From Nitrincola schmidtii (GTDB lineage Bacteria > Pseudomonadota > Gammaproteobacteria > Pseudomonadales > Balneatricaceae): a DNA stretch of 64,000 nucleotides. A program made the translations under genes and the position numbers. Shown piece by piece: positions 6,811-16,011 of the stretch; position 1 is the first letter of the stretch; each line of letters starts with the position of its first letter. The DNA is taken from contig NZ_WBOL01000001.1 of the NCBI RefSeq assembly GCF_008973715.1, forward strand, positions 1 to 64,000, read 5' to 3'. The notes beneath the pieces were generated by a model, which searched no databases, was not told where the DNA came from, and saw only the letters and a list, made by a program, of their open reading frames with translations.

Positions 6811-9651
6811 ATGCGCATACTTATTATTTCAGTTTTATTTGCCCTAATCAGTTTCAGTGCCCTAGCTGATGAATCAACAGCCTACACCATCGCTGCAGAT
6901 CAACGAAATGGCATGATAACGGTGATGCAGGGTTCGAATAGACTCTTACACTTTGACTACTATGACTGGGGGCCTGAATGGAGCGGTGTTCACAGAAGTA
7001 ACGCCACCAACGAAGAAAACGACCAAATCAGTTTTACATACGAAAACACCATCGCTCGCACAAACACTGAATTCACCATTCAAGGCTTTTGGAAAAAAAC
7101 TTCACCTACTCAAATGCGTTTTGAGGCGGACCTATCACCGAAAGCTAATAGCACACTGACACAAGCGCAATTTTCACTCACCGCAGGAGAGTTACTGCAA
7201 GGTGATAAGGCACGCATTTATAACAGAGCAAGGCAATTTAGAGATATCAACCTACCCTTTTCCAGAGGCTTGATCGGCGACGAAGTTATCCGTATCGAGT
7301 TTATAAAAGATGATAACCTCATAGCGACACTTGAATTTGACACACCCACCTATATCAGCGCCGATAGAAACGAAGCACGCATCGCCATAGCAAGGGAAAA
7401 TATACAACAAGGTCAAACCTATGAACTCAAGATGACCTTAACGCTAGCAGACGCTTTAACGTTCTACCCAGGGCCCAACTCAACACCCAACTCTCAAGAT
7501 GGCTGGTATGAATTTAGCCAAAACGTAGTGATATCACCTGACAGCCCCCTCTCTATGGCAAGCTGGCTTGATGGCCCTGCGGGTAAATATGGTCGGATTT
7601 TATCAGATGGCGATACCCTGTATCGAAACAACCAACCCACAAAACTTTGGGGGCTTAATCTCAGCTTTAGTGCTTGTGCGCCCAATAAAGAACTCGCAGA
7701 TAAACGTGCAGCATTTTATGCAGCGATGGGGGTCAACTCAGTACGTTGTCATAAGTATGCGCAAGGTCCAGGATGGCAAGGCATCACCTCTGAAAACAGC
7801 ACCGTCATTTATAATCCAGATGAACTAGATAAATTTGACTACTTCATAGCCGCACTGAAAAAGAAAGGTATTTACACCAAACTCTCACCCGTATTTATTA
7901 TCAGCCCCGGGCCAGATGACATTGCGTCAATTCCATACTTGAATGAGTTTGAGAAAAACAACAGTGGCTGGTATACACCTAAACATGGCAGTATTTACTT
8001 CAGCCCAGAACTTCAGAACCTATTAATCCAGCAATTTACCAATCTACTTATGCATACCAACCCCTATACAGGGCTGACCTATGCCGAAGACCCCGCCATT
8101 GTGTATGTAGAACTCTACAATGAAGACAGTATCTTTTTTCATGGCACACCCCGGGCACTCGCCACATCACCTACCTTAAGAGCGAATGCTGGCGAACTCT
8201 TTGCCAATTGGTTAAAAGAAAAATATCAAACCGAACGTGCTTGGCGAAATGCATGGGGTGATCGTGCCATTAACGCCAGCATCCTCAGAAATCAGCGTAT
8301 ACCGACAGACGAAAACTGGAATGAAAATCGAATCTATCCAATAGGCAACCCTTGGTTCTTTGACCCAGACAATATCGACACCTCACAAAGCCGATATCGC
8401 CAGCGCCTCTATGACACCATGGAATTTCTGTATCAGCATCAAAATCTCGTCTATGCAAAAATTGCCGATGCAGTTAAACAGACTGGATACACTGGCGAAA
8501 TCATCAGCTCCAACTGGATTGCTGGTCGTCAAATGAGTCACTTCTATAACCTGCACTCTGATTACCTTATTGGCACCATCGACAGACATAACTATTTTGG
8601 CGGTGGGCGCGGTGCGTTTCATGCTAATGCCTCCATGCTTGCTAGCCCAGGTAGTGGCATACTCAGTTCAGGATTACATCAAGTTAAAGATCGTCCATTT
8701 ATGCTTTCGGAATGGATACATGTCAGCCCGAATGAATGGACGGTTGAAGGCCCTGCCATCATTGGTGCATATGGAATGGGCCTACAAGGATGGGATGCTT
8801 CCTATGCTTTCCAAAATGGTGATCATGGAAGCTTTAGTCCCTCACTACGTGACCAATGGGATGTCACTGCGCCCAATTTTATTGGGTTATTCCCTGCCGT
8901 ATCACGTCAAGTCCATCGACAAGATATTCAAATGGCTGACCTAACTCATCATTTAAATGTTCATGTCCCCTCTTTAGCTGAAGGGAAAGTGGGATTTGAA
9001 TTACGCGACCAAACCAGTGGTGATATCAAATCCACCACAACGGATGTGTTTGATGCCAGTGCTCTAGCCATTATGCGAAGCCAAATCAGATTCACAGATG
9101 AATTTACACCGACTTCAAAAGCAGCTGTTGAAAGCCATACCCATAACAATCAGTTCAACTCAACAACCGAAGAGTTATCTTGGACGGCAGGCGACAATCA
9201 TCAATCCGGCTTCTTTACCATCGACACAGCCAATACCCAAGCAGTTGTTGGCTTTGCACAGAAACTACCTCAAACACTCAGCAATAGTCACATTGAACTT
9301 AACAGTCGTTTCGGTGCGGTTTATATCACCGCCCAATCAGAAAACGGCTCACTATCCGACGATGATTTACTGATCATCGCTATAGGTCGCGCTAGAAATG
9401 AAGGAGCAGCTATTGTTAATGATAACTTCATTCTGAGTCATGGCACACGCTCGGGACACCATCCAACAGGGCCAGTAATGATGGAACCCGTCCATGCGAC
9501 CATTAAAATCGACAGAGACAATCTCCAAGTCTTTGCATTAAAACATGATGGAACACTGACTGATGTTGAAGTGCCCGTTAACCAAGATGGTGTCATTGTT
9601 ATTGATACTGGTGTTTACAAAACACCTTACTTCTTAGCTAGGATGAGATAG
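6811..9651 (+). CDS. Secreted glycoside hydrolase of clan GH-A type
   Basis: A 946-residue exported enzyme with signal peptide MRILIISVLFALISFSALA. A beta-rich N-terminal domain (about 25-250) precedes a TIM-barrel domain (about 260-700). The barrel shows the clan GH-A pattern: LWGLNLSFSACAP and MGVNSVRCHKY at its start, VYVELYNEDSIF with the Asn-Glu acid/base pair, and FMLSEWIHV with the second Glu as likely nucleophile. A beta-sandwich C-terminal region follows. Comparable proteins resemble GH5 or GH42 outliers, and the exact family cannot be set by eye. It is transcribed away from the two exported-protein genes and lies near a polysaccharide locus, so a role in trimming or degrading a polymer is plausible. 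It is intact and has a typical long-enzyme length. Confidence 0.75.
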   Translation: MRILIISVLFALISFSALADESTAYTIAADQRNGMITVMQGSNRLLHFDYYDWGPEWSGVHRSNATNEENDQISFTYENTIARTNTEFTIQGFWKKTSPTQMRFEADLSPKANSTLTQAQFSLTAGELLQGDKARIYNRARQFRDINLPFSRGLIGDEVIRIEFIKDDNLIATLEFDTPTYISADRNEARIAIARENIQQGQTYELKMTLTLADALTFYPGPNSTPNSQDGWYEFSQNVVISPDSPLSMASWLDGPAGKYGRILSDGDTLYRNNQPTKLWGLNLSFSACAPNKELADKRAAFYAAMGVNSVRCHKYAQGPGWQGITSENSTVIYNPDELDKFDYFIAALKKKGIYTKLSPVFIISPGPDDIASIPYLNEFEKNNSGWYTPKHGSIYFSPELQNLLIQQFTNLLMHTNPYTGLTYAEDPAIVYVELYNEDSIFFHGTPRALATSPTLRANAGELFANWLKEKYQTERAWRNAWGDRAINASILRNQRIPTDENWNENRIYPIGNPWFFDPDNIDTSQSRYRQRLYDTMEFLYQHQNLVYAKIADAVKQTGYTGEIISSNWIAGRQMSHFYNLHSDYLIGTIDRHNYFGGGRGAFHANASMLASPGSGILSSGLHQVKDRPFMLSEWIHVSPNEWTVEGPAIIGAYGMGLQGWDASYAFQNGDHGSFSPSLRDQWDVTAPNFIGLFPAVSRQVHRQDIQMADLTHHLNVHVPSLAEGKVGFELRDQTSGDIKSTTTDVFDASALAIMRSQIRFTDEFTPTSKAAVESHTHNNQFNSTTEELSWTAGDNHQSGFFTIDTANTQAVVGFAQKLPQTLSNSHIELNSRFGAVYITAQSENGSLSDDDLLIIAIGRARNEGAAIVNDNFILSHGTRSGHHPTGPVMMEPVHATIKIDRDNLQVFALKHDGTLTDVEVPVNQDGVIVIDTGVYKTPYFLARMR

Positions 9652-9664
9652 GTTTGGAAATGAC

Positions 9665-9707
9665 GGTCAGAGTCATATATGGATTTAAATGACTCTGACC
9701 AGTTTTT
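9665..9707. terminator. Bidirectional terminator-like hairpin
   Basis: GGTCAGAGTCAT and ATGACTCTGACC form a perfect 12-bp stem with a 12-base loop. AGTTTTT follows on the + strand. It separates the hydrolase gene from the convergent Rpn remnant. Confidence 0.65.
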
Positions 9708-9710
9708 AAC

Positions 9711-10401
9711 TCAGTGCTTCCCTAGAAGACCTTCCAGACTCTCAGCTGATAGAATCCCTTCGATCCACAAATCCAGCTGATTCGTATCAGCAGTAGTTAT
9801 TCGCGTTTCAGCCCAATCGGGCAAGGCTCCAAACTTCATTTTGATGAGTTTTTTTAGAGCAATTGCCTCACCTTCCTGCCGACCTTCCTGCCGACCTTCC
9901 TGACGACCTTTTTGGATACCAATTAGCTCACCTTTTTCTAAGCCTACTCTTTCAGCCGTATTGATGTAAGGCATTTTCTTGTCCTCCTCGATCGCATAGA
10001 TCGCATTCAAAAAATCTTCGTTCAGGTCGCTTGGGATCTTAATCATCCAGTCAATCACGTTAAAGAGTTCCTGTATCTGCTGTTTGCTATAGCCACGCTC
10101 ATACATTAAACGGATAATACCAATTTTAGCATCTTTGCACTTCCACATGGATGAGTACCCAAGCCTCATCACCATCAGGCGTGAAAACTTTGACCAGTTT
10201 ATCAGCATAGCGCCTGCCAGATATTGAATCCGGTGTCACTTGCTGTAACTCTTTGTCTAGGGAGGTGTAGCCTTTATCCCAGTCAATTTCAGGTGGAATA
10301 GTTGGGAACAGTAGTTCTAGAAACTCCTTGAAATAGCCATCTAACGCAATTTTCCAAGGGCTGTCGTGATCGGTAGAACGATCCATTTCAGTATTAGTCA
10401 T
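9711..10401 (-). pseudogene. Rpn-family recombination-promoting nuclease/putative transposase, internally deleted and frameshifted
   Basis: Rpn proteins are PD-(D/E)XK nucleases often annotated as transposases. The N-terminal part (10401 to 10126) is recognisable: DGYFKEFLELLFP, YADKLVKVF and EAWVLIHVEVQ, the last holding the ExQ catalytic strand. It then stops after RC. The C-terminal part continues in another frame from about 10140 to 9711: IGIIRLMYERGYSKQQIQELF, MPYINTAERVGLEKG and a tail. Known members have roughly 100-130 residues between these two blocks, which are missing here, so a deletion rather than a single-base slip broke the gene. The GRQE repeat near the C-terminus is encoded by three tandem 12-bp units (about 9876-9911). 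A border repeat lies just upstream at 10465. Confidence 0.75.
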
Positions 10402-10464
10402 AGCAACTCCTTTGCTTGAAGGCTCAATATTAGCGAAACAACTTAATCAAATAAAGTCATCCGT

Positions 10465-10489
10465 GAGATCTTACACTGACCCCGATCTC
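10465..10489. repeat. GAGATC-N13-GATCTC repeat copy
   Basis: GAGATC TTACACTGACCCC GATCTC is an exact inverted repeat at its ends. It is nearly the same as the copy at 2367-2393. It lies about 65 bases upstream of the Rpn remnant and 150 bases before pgi. Confidence 0.6.
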
Positions 10490-10638
10490 CACCGTTCATC
10501 AGTACAATAGTATTGGTTAACCAACCTGTCACAATACTCCCACATTAAAAGTTGATATGATGACTGGCTGTAAGGTTAACAAGTTAGTAGAATTGCTGCA
10601 TTGCGACAAAACGACAGAAATCAAGGGAGCTGTATTAC

Positions 10639-12276
10639 ATGAATGTCTTCGCGACAGAGGCAGGAACCGACCTCTACGAGCATGCCACCACCCATGGTAA
10701 AGCGCACATCGCGTCGCTTTTTAAGCAAAACCCCAAGCGATTTGAAGAATTCAGCTTTTCAATCGATGGAATGTTGCTTGACCTTTCAAAACAACGCATC
10801 ACTCATAAAACACTCGATCTACTCTGTGCCATAGCACGCGAGAAAAAACTGGATCAGTGGATTTCTGACCTCTTTAGCGGAAAAAAAATTAACACCTCTG
10901 AAGATCGCCCTGCTCTGCATACCGCACTTCGCACACCTAAATACCAATCCCTGCTTCTAGAAGGCACGAATATTATCGATCAAGTGCATGAGAATCTTGA
11001 TCGTATGGAAAAACTGGTCAATCAGATACATGCCAAGCAGTGGTTAGGATGCACCGGTGATGCTATCGACACCATCGTAAATATTGGTGTTGGCGGTTCG
11101 GACCTTGGCCCGTTTATGGCCTGTAAAGCCCTATGCGACTTTACCACTGAAAACAGCAGTCGCATCGATTTACATTTTGTGTCATCTATGGATGGTAGCC
11201 ATATTTCTAGCTTATTGGATAAGTTAGATCCAACTCGTACTCTATTTGTTATTTCATCGAAATCTTTCACCACCATCGACACGCTTTGTAACGCAGAAAC
11301 GGCATTAGAGTGGCTTAAACGCTCCTACTCACCCGAAGGTATTGATCAGGACTTAATTGTTGCGCGTCACTTTATCGGAGTCTCTGCCACACCCAAAAAA
11401 ATGATTGAATGGGGCATTCCCGATTCCAATCATCTTTACTTTTGGGATTGGACGGGTGGTCGATATTCCATGTGGTCAACTATTGGTTTACCTATCGCAC
11501 TGCGTATCGGCATGGATAACTTTAGATCAATGCTCGCCGGTGCACATGAAATGGATACGCACTTTCATGACACCCCTTTTGAGCAAAACCTGCCAGTTTT
11601 ATTAGCCATGGTGGGTATCTGGAACATCAATTTCTTATGTATCACAGCGCACGCCATCCTGCCTTATGATGGGCGCTTAAGTCATCTTCCTAGCTATCTT
11701 GAACAGCTAGAGATGGAAAGTAACGGTAAAAACACCACTCGCAGTAACGAACGGGTTGGTTATAACACCTGCCCAGTCCTATGGGGTGAGATAGGTACGA
11801 ATGCACAACATGCTTTCTATCAACTCCTTCACCAAGGCACTATTCCAGTGATGTGCGACTTCATTACTAGCGCAGTTCGTTACGAAGGACCCAACAATAT
11901 TGAACTTAAACGTCAACATCAGTTAAACCTTTCTAACTGTCTGGCACAATCGCAAATTCTCGCGCTTGGTGATACGGTCATAGAGGGCGCTGAAAATGCA
12001 CCGATATACAAGCGCTATCAAGGCAATCAGCCTTGCACCACCCTGCTGTTAGATAAGTTAACACCCCATACTTTTGGCATGCTTATCGCACTTTATGAAC
12101 ATAAAGTATTCGTTCAATCCGTTATTTGGGATATTAATCCTTTTGATCAGTGGGGCGTAGAACTAGGCAAAACCATCGCCACTGGATTATTGCCAGCACT
12201 AACCGGTGAATGTGAAAAGCCATCACTTGATAGCTCAACACTAGGGTTGATTGAGCACATAAACCGGACGAACTAA
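10639..12276 (+). CDS. pgi: Glucose-6-phosphate isomerase
   Basis: Interconverts glucose 6-phosphate and fructose 6-phosphate in the cytoplasm, feeding both glycolysis and sugar-nucleotide synthesis. Its 545 residues are the normal length. Signature blocks are GVGGSDLGP (about 151-159, phosphate loop), SSKSFTT (about 206-212), WDWTGGRYSMWS (about 269-280), EMESNGK with the catalytic Glu at about 358, GTNAQHAFYQLLHQGT, and WDINPFDQWGVELGK near 497-511 containing the second family signature. ATG 10639 follows an AGGGAG ribosome site. It is the first gene of a rightward run with the dehydrogenase-like gene 21 bases on, a position that ties it to precursor supply for the adjacent exopolysaccharide cluster. 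pgi is also found at the edges of such clusters in other gammaproteobacteria. Confidence 0.95.
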   Translation: MNVFATEAGTDLYEHATTHGKAHIASLFKQNPKRFEEFSFSIDGMLLDLSKQRITHKTLDLLCAIAREKKLDQWISDLFSGKKINTSEDRPALHTALRTPKYQSLLLEGTNIIDQVHENLDRMEKLVNQIHAKQWLGCTGDAIDTIVNIGVGGSDLGPFMACKALCDFTTENSSRIDLHFVSSMDGSHISSLLDKLDPTRTLFVISSKSFTTIDTLCNAETALEWLKRSYSPEGIDQDLIVARHFIGVSATPKKMIEWGIPDSNHLYFWDWTGGRYSMWSTIGLPIALRIGMDNFRSMLAGAHEMDTHFHDTPFEQNLPVLLAMVGIWNINFLCITAHAILPYDGRLSHLPSYLEQLEMESNGKNTTRSNERVGYNTCPVLWGEIGTNAQHAFYQLLHQGTIPVMCDFITSAVRYEGPNNIELKRQHQLNLSNCLAQSQILALGDTVIEGAENAPIYKRYQGNQPCTTLLLDKLTPHTFGMLIALYEHKVFVQSVIWDINPFDQWGVELGKTIATGLLPALTGECEKPSLDSSTLGLIEHINRTN

Positions 12277-12297
12277 GCAGGGAATCGAGGACAAACT

Positions 12298-13578
12298 ATG
12301 AAAATCGCCGTATGGGGTAATGAATTAATCGGTTGGACGGCTGCAACGGCCTTTGCTGAATATGGTAATCAAGTTCATATCAACCAACACCTTTCAAAAC
12401 AAGAAAGCTTAGGCGAGCAGTCGGGTGAGAATACAATCCTGTTCAACGAACCGGGACTTCTTGCTCACGTTAAAGCCCAGTATGACAAAAGCAATATTGT
12501 ATTTGGTAGCCCAGTTGATGCTTTAAACTGCCCTATACAAATCCTAGCGCTTCATCCAGATAATATAGAATTTGCAAAAGAAATTATCCAAAGCGTTACA
12601 CGTCAACATCAGCAACAACTGGTTGTCATTAACTACTCCACCTTTGGCTTAGGGGCAACAGATAGCCTTGCTGAACTGCTAAACAGTGAAAAGAAGCAAT
12701 CGATTGCCTACATACCCGACCAACTCTCAGAAGGCAGTGCTTACGAAAACTTTATTCAAGCCAAAACTCTAGTCATCGGCTGTGAAGATAACGAAGCAAC
12801 CATACTGATTAAAGCACTCTACAAACCATTTAGTCGACATCTAGATCAACTGCTAATCGTTAAACCTCGTGAAGCAGAGTTTATGAAGTTTGCTGTCAAC
12901 GGCATGCTGGCGATGCGCTTAGGTTATGTCAATGAACTCGCTAACCTTGCCGATCAGTTAGATATTGATATAGACACCATCACAGCAGGTATGGGAAGTG
13001 ATCCACGTATTGGAAAGCACTACTTATCACCAGGTTGTGGTTTTGGTGGATCGCACTTTTCTAAGTCAATAAAAAACATGGCTGAACTACTGCAAAGTAA
13101 GCGTAATTCAATTATTTTGAACACCTTACTAGAAGAAAATGAAAAGCAAAAGTTAATTCCTTTTAGAAAGTTTTGGCAACACTATAAAGCCGATGTTAAA
13201 GGTCGCAAAGTGGCTGTCTGGGGACTCTCATTCAAACCCAACACAGCCAGCATTCAAAACGCACCGAGCATTGAAGTGGTAAAAACATTACTTTCACAGG
13301 GCTGCACGGTTCAAGCACATGATCCACAGGCAATGCTCAACTTTAGTAAACTTTTTCCAGCAACAGGTCAAATTGCCTATTACGAAAATGCCATTGATGC
13401 TGTTAAAGATGTTGATGCATTGATTATTCTTACTGAATGGAATGAATACTGGTCACCTGATTACCATAAAATGATCGAGTTAATGAATAACTCTATTGTG
13501 ATTGATGGACGGAATGTAATGGATAAAGAGCTAATGTTAGATTTTAATATTATATATTATGGTATTGGAAGGCAGTAG
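12298..13578 (+). CDS. UDP-glucose/GDP-mannose dehydrogenase family protein lacking the catalytic Cys
   Basis: Overall this 426-residue protein aligns with nucleotide-sugar 6-dehydrogenases: an N-terminal Rossmann domain, the central helix EFMKFAVNGMLAMRLGYVNE with its Lys and Asn conserved, DPRIGKHYLSPG, and a C-terminal domain with VAVWGLSFKPNT. Key residues differ. The catalytic block, normally GGSCFPKD, reads GGSHFSKS, so the nucleophile Cys is His 253 and the following Asp is Ser. The NAD loop GxGxxG reads GNELIG. The substrate block EGxAxxDxxxPxR is also not kept. It is unlikely to oxidise a UDP-sugar by the usual Cys mechanism. A canonical Ugd is encoded at 17665-18831 in the same locus. 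It may be a regulatory partner or have another chemistry. The frame is open, so it is not simply a dead gene. Confidence 0.8.
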   Translation: MKIAVWGNELIGWTAATAFAEYGNQVHINQHLSKQESLGEQSGENTILFNEPGLLAHVKAQYDKSNIVFGSPVDALNCPIQILALHPDNIEFAKEIIQSVTRQHQQQLVVINYSTFGLGATDSLAELLNSEKKQSIAYIPDQLSEGSAYENFIQAKTLVIGCEDNEATILIKALYKPFSRHLDQLLIVKPREAEFMKFAVNGMLAMRLGYVNELANLADQLDIDIDTITAGMGSDPRIGKHYLSPGCGFGGSHFSKSIKNMAELLQSKRNSIILNTLLEENEKQKLIPFRKFWQHYKADVKGRKVAVWGLSFKPNTASIQNAPSIEVVKTLLSQGCTVQAHDPQAMLNFSKLFPATGQIAYYENAIDAVKDVDALIILTEWNEYWSPDYHKMIELMNNSIVIDGRNVMDKELMLDFNIIYYGIGRQ

Positions 13579-13584
13579 CTAAGA

Positions 13585-14643
13585 ATGAATAATACTACAG
13601 GGATAGTACAAGAAAAAGTTTATTATCCATATTATGATTATATCCGATTTATTGCAGCCAGTGTTGTCATGTTTGGTCATGCCAATCTAATAACATGGTC
13701 ACCGGCGGGTTCTATAGCAGTAGACGTATTCTTCACTCTAAGTGGTTGGTTGATTGGAAATATACTTATTAAAACCCACAAAAATCAACTACCACAATTC
13801 TACTTCAACAGAGTGATTAGGATATGGATTCCTTACTTTATATCATTTTTTATTGTAATCTCCCTATCATTAATTAAAGATGATATCACGCTAAAATGGA
13901 TAGAAATTGTTTTTTATAAAGCAACTTTTGTATATAACATATTTGGACCAAGTCAACTTGCAGAATATAAAAATTTAATGCCATTAGATGGTACTGCCAA
14001 CCATTTTTGGAGCGTTAATGCAGAAGAGCAATTTTACCTTTTTGCTCCAATACTTCTAGTCATAACACCAATAGTTGGTAGAAGTATTTTTACTTGGATT
14101 CTACTTGTAATAGCTGCAATGCTATATGATATATATGCACCAATTTTCGCAGGTGTACTCCTAGCAATACTAGTGGATAGAAATAGAGACTTTGAGAGAA
14201 AAAAACTAGTAAAACCTATTCTGATAATATTACTATCTATCTCGGTTATACTATTTATATATAATATTTATATGACAGTAGCATCTGTCATATTTTCAGC
14301 CGCACTCATAATGCTTCTTAAAATACCAGGACAGCACCATAAAGCAGGTGTATTCCTAGGTGGCATATCATATTCACTATATCTAAATCACTGGATGGGT
14401 GAATTCCTTGCTAATTTTTCAATGAAAATTGGTTTAACAAATAACATTACGATAAGATATCTTATTTCATTTATATCTGCTTACATAATTGCAAGCATCA
14501 TATATTTAACAGTTGAAAAATATTGCATTAGAATGAGGCCGGTTTGGTATAACGTCGCTTATGGAAAGTTAGCTGTTTTTTTTGCATATAGTACTGTTGC
14601 CATTGGCATATTGGTCGGCACTTACTTCAATATTTATTATTGA
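13585..14643 (+). CDS. Acyltransferase family 3 membrane protein (OafA/ExoZ type)
   Basis: A multi-spanning inner-membrane acyltransferase that adds acetyl or related groups to sugars of a surface polysaccharide. The family's landmarks are present: YDYIRFIAASVVMFGHAN with the active His near residue 32, VDVFFTLSGWLIG, an arginine-rich FYFNRVIRIWIPYF, and HFWSVNAEEQFYLFAP. About ten hydrophobic segments cover the 352 residues. It starts six bases after the dehydrogenase-like gene, so it is in the same transcript. Its sequence is strongly A+T-rich compared with pgi, like the next genes, which suggests acquisition with a polymer-specific cassette. The substrate cannot be told from the sequence. 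Confidence 0.85.
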   Translation: MNNTTGIVQEKVYYPYYDYIRFIAASVVMFGHANLITWSPAGSIAVDVFFTLSGWLIGNILIKTHKNQLPQFYFNRVIRIWIPYFISFFIVISLSLIKDDITLKWIEIVFYKATFVYNIFGPSQLAEYKNLMPLDGTANHFWSVNAEEQFYLFAPILLVITPIVGRSIFTWILLVIAAMLYDIYAPIFAGVLLAILVDRNRDFERKKLVKPILIILLSISVILFIYNIYMTVASVIFSAALIMLLKIPGQHHKAGVFLGGISYSLYLNHWMGEFLANFSMKIGLTNNITIRYLISFISAYIIASIIYLTVEKYCIRMRPVWYNVAYGKLAVFFAYSTVAIGILVGTYFNIYY

Positions 14644-14669
14644 TAAAATTAAGAAATGGAAAGTCAAAG

Positions 14670-15845
14670 ATGAAAATTTTATATGCGGCAGGACCCGGCA
14701 ATATAGTAGAAACTTATCGCTTCTGGAAAAAAGGCGAACATGACCCCTCACAGGTTGCACTAACATATTCAGAGCAATTTTATCAATTCTGTAAGGATAA
14801 CGAAATTCAAGGAGTTGCAATATCATCGAATGAGAATGAAGAATATTTAGCAGATGATAATTTCGTCATATGTAATAAAAAAACTCCAAAATGGTTAAAA
14901 CAAGGTTTCTCATACCACTTAGGACAAATTTACACAAGTATAAGATTATTCAAAGTTGCTAAAGTTAACAATTGTGATACAGTAATAGTTTCAAATTTTA
15001 ATGACTGGTTTACTTTAGCAATTTTAAAACCGTTTGGTATAAAAGTAATTCCAACTCTACATTGCACATTTTGGACTACTGGAACTAAACCTAATGGAAT
15101 AAAATCAAAAATACTTTATAGATTGAACAGCTGGTTCTGGAAAAACTGTGTTTCAGCCACATTATGTATATCCCCTGAGTGTGAAAAACAACTGAGAGAA
15201 ATATGTCCAAACTTAGATTCACCTATTATACAAGCCAGACCAACATATTTTTCCAGTTCATTTGAAAACATAAAGCTACCTAGTTTTAACAATAAAGAAT
15301 TTCATATTATTTTTGCAGGCAGAATCGAGCAAAACAAGGGAATATTTGAACTTTATGACACAGCAAAAACATTAGAAAAAATGCACCCTGGTATTTACAA
15401 GTGGCATATCTGTGGAAATGGAAACTCTTTTTCAACTTTAAAAGAAATGATAAATAAAGAACAAGCCACTGATTACTTTTACTTGAAAGGGCATTGCTCA
15501 CGAGATCGAATGATTCAATACTTTTCGTTAAGCAACCTTTTTATCGTACCAACACGTAAAGATTTTGCTGAGGGGTTAAATAAAGTTGCAATCGAAGGGG
15601 TATTATCAAGGCGCCCAGTAATTGTATCAAAGTATATCCCTGCTACAGATATTTTAGGTGACTCAGTCATTGTTGCCGAACATTTAGAATCAGAATATCT
15701 CGCAAACCTAATACATTCTTATTATGAAAATGTTGAAAAGTACAAAAGATCAATTGCAAGTACTGAAAACGTAAGAGATATTTTTTTTGATGAAGCGAAT
15801 GGATGGAAAGCTTCGTTAAGAAAAGCAATTAAGTCAATAAATTAA
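14670..15845 (+). CDS. Glycosyltransferase family 4 (GT-B)
   Basis: A cytoplasmic retaining glycosyltransferase for the exopolysaccharide repeat unit. ATG 14670 was chosen because MKILYAAGPGN is the usual first strand and GGAAAG lies before it; the longer frame begins with TTG at 14640. The C-terminal Rossmann domain opens with IIFAGRIEQNKGI, and the donor-binding ExxxxxxxE motif is EGLNKVAIEG (about residue 309), followed by RPVIVSKYIPATDIL. The length is 391 residues. The DNA is A+T-rich like its upstream neighbour. It is the last gene of the rightward run and faces an insertion sequence. Donor and acceptor are unknown. Confidence 0.85.
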   Translation: MKILYAAGPGNIVETYRFWKKGEHDPSQVALTYSEQFYQFCKDNEIQGVAISSNENEEYLADDNFVICNKKTPKWLKQGFSYHLGQIYTSIRLFKVAKVNNCDTVIVSNFNDWFTLAILKPFGIKVIPTLHCTFWTTGTKPNGIKSKILYRLNSWFWKNCVSATLCISPECEKQLREICPNLDSPIIQARPTYFSSSFENIKLPSFNNKEFHIIFAGRIEQNKGIFELYDTAKTLEKMHPGIYKWHICGNGNSFSTLKEMINKEQATDYFYLKGHCSRDRMIQYFSLSNLFIVPTRKDFAEGLNKVAIEGVLSRRPVIVSKYIPATDILGDSVIVAEHLESEYLANLIHSYYENVEKYKRSIASTENVRDIFFDEANGWKASLRKAIKSIN

Positions 15846-16007
15846 AAGTAAACTAGGTATATAAATGCTTTATCAACCTAGTTTTCAAGATTTCAAAAGC
15901 CAGAAAAGATTGGCAAGTAAAGTAGAAATCAAATATAAACATCATAAATTAAATAAATATAATTCACTGGAATATTGTTTCCTTACTATAACCATCCTGC
16001 TTACTGT

Positions 16008-16011
16008 AAGT
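16008..16011. repeat. Target-site duplication, left copy (AAGT)
   Basis: AAGT directly abuts the left inverted repeat; the same four bases follow the right repeat at 17514-17517. Four-base duplications are usual for IS5-family insertion. Confidence 0.7.

Noticed and set aside
9876-9911. Short tandem repeat considered as a CRISPR or minisatellite
   Set aside because: Only three 12-bp units coding for GRQE in the Rpn remnant, with no spacers.
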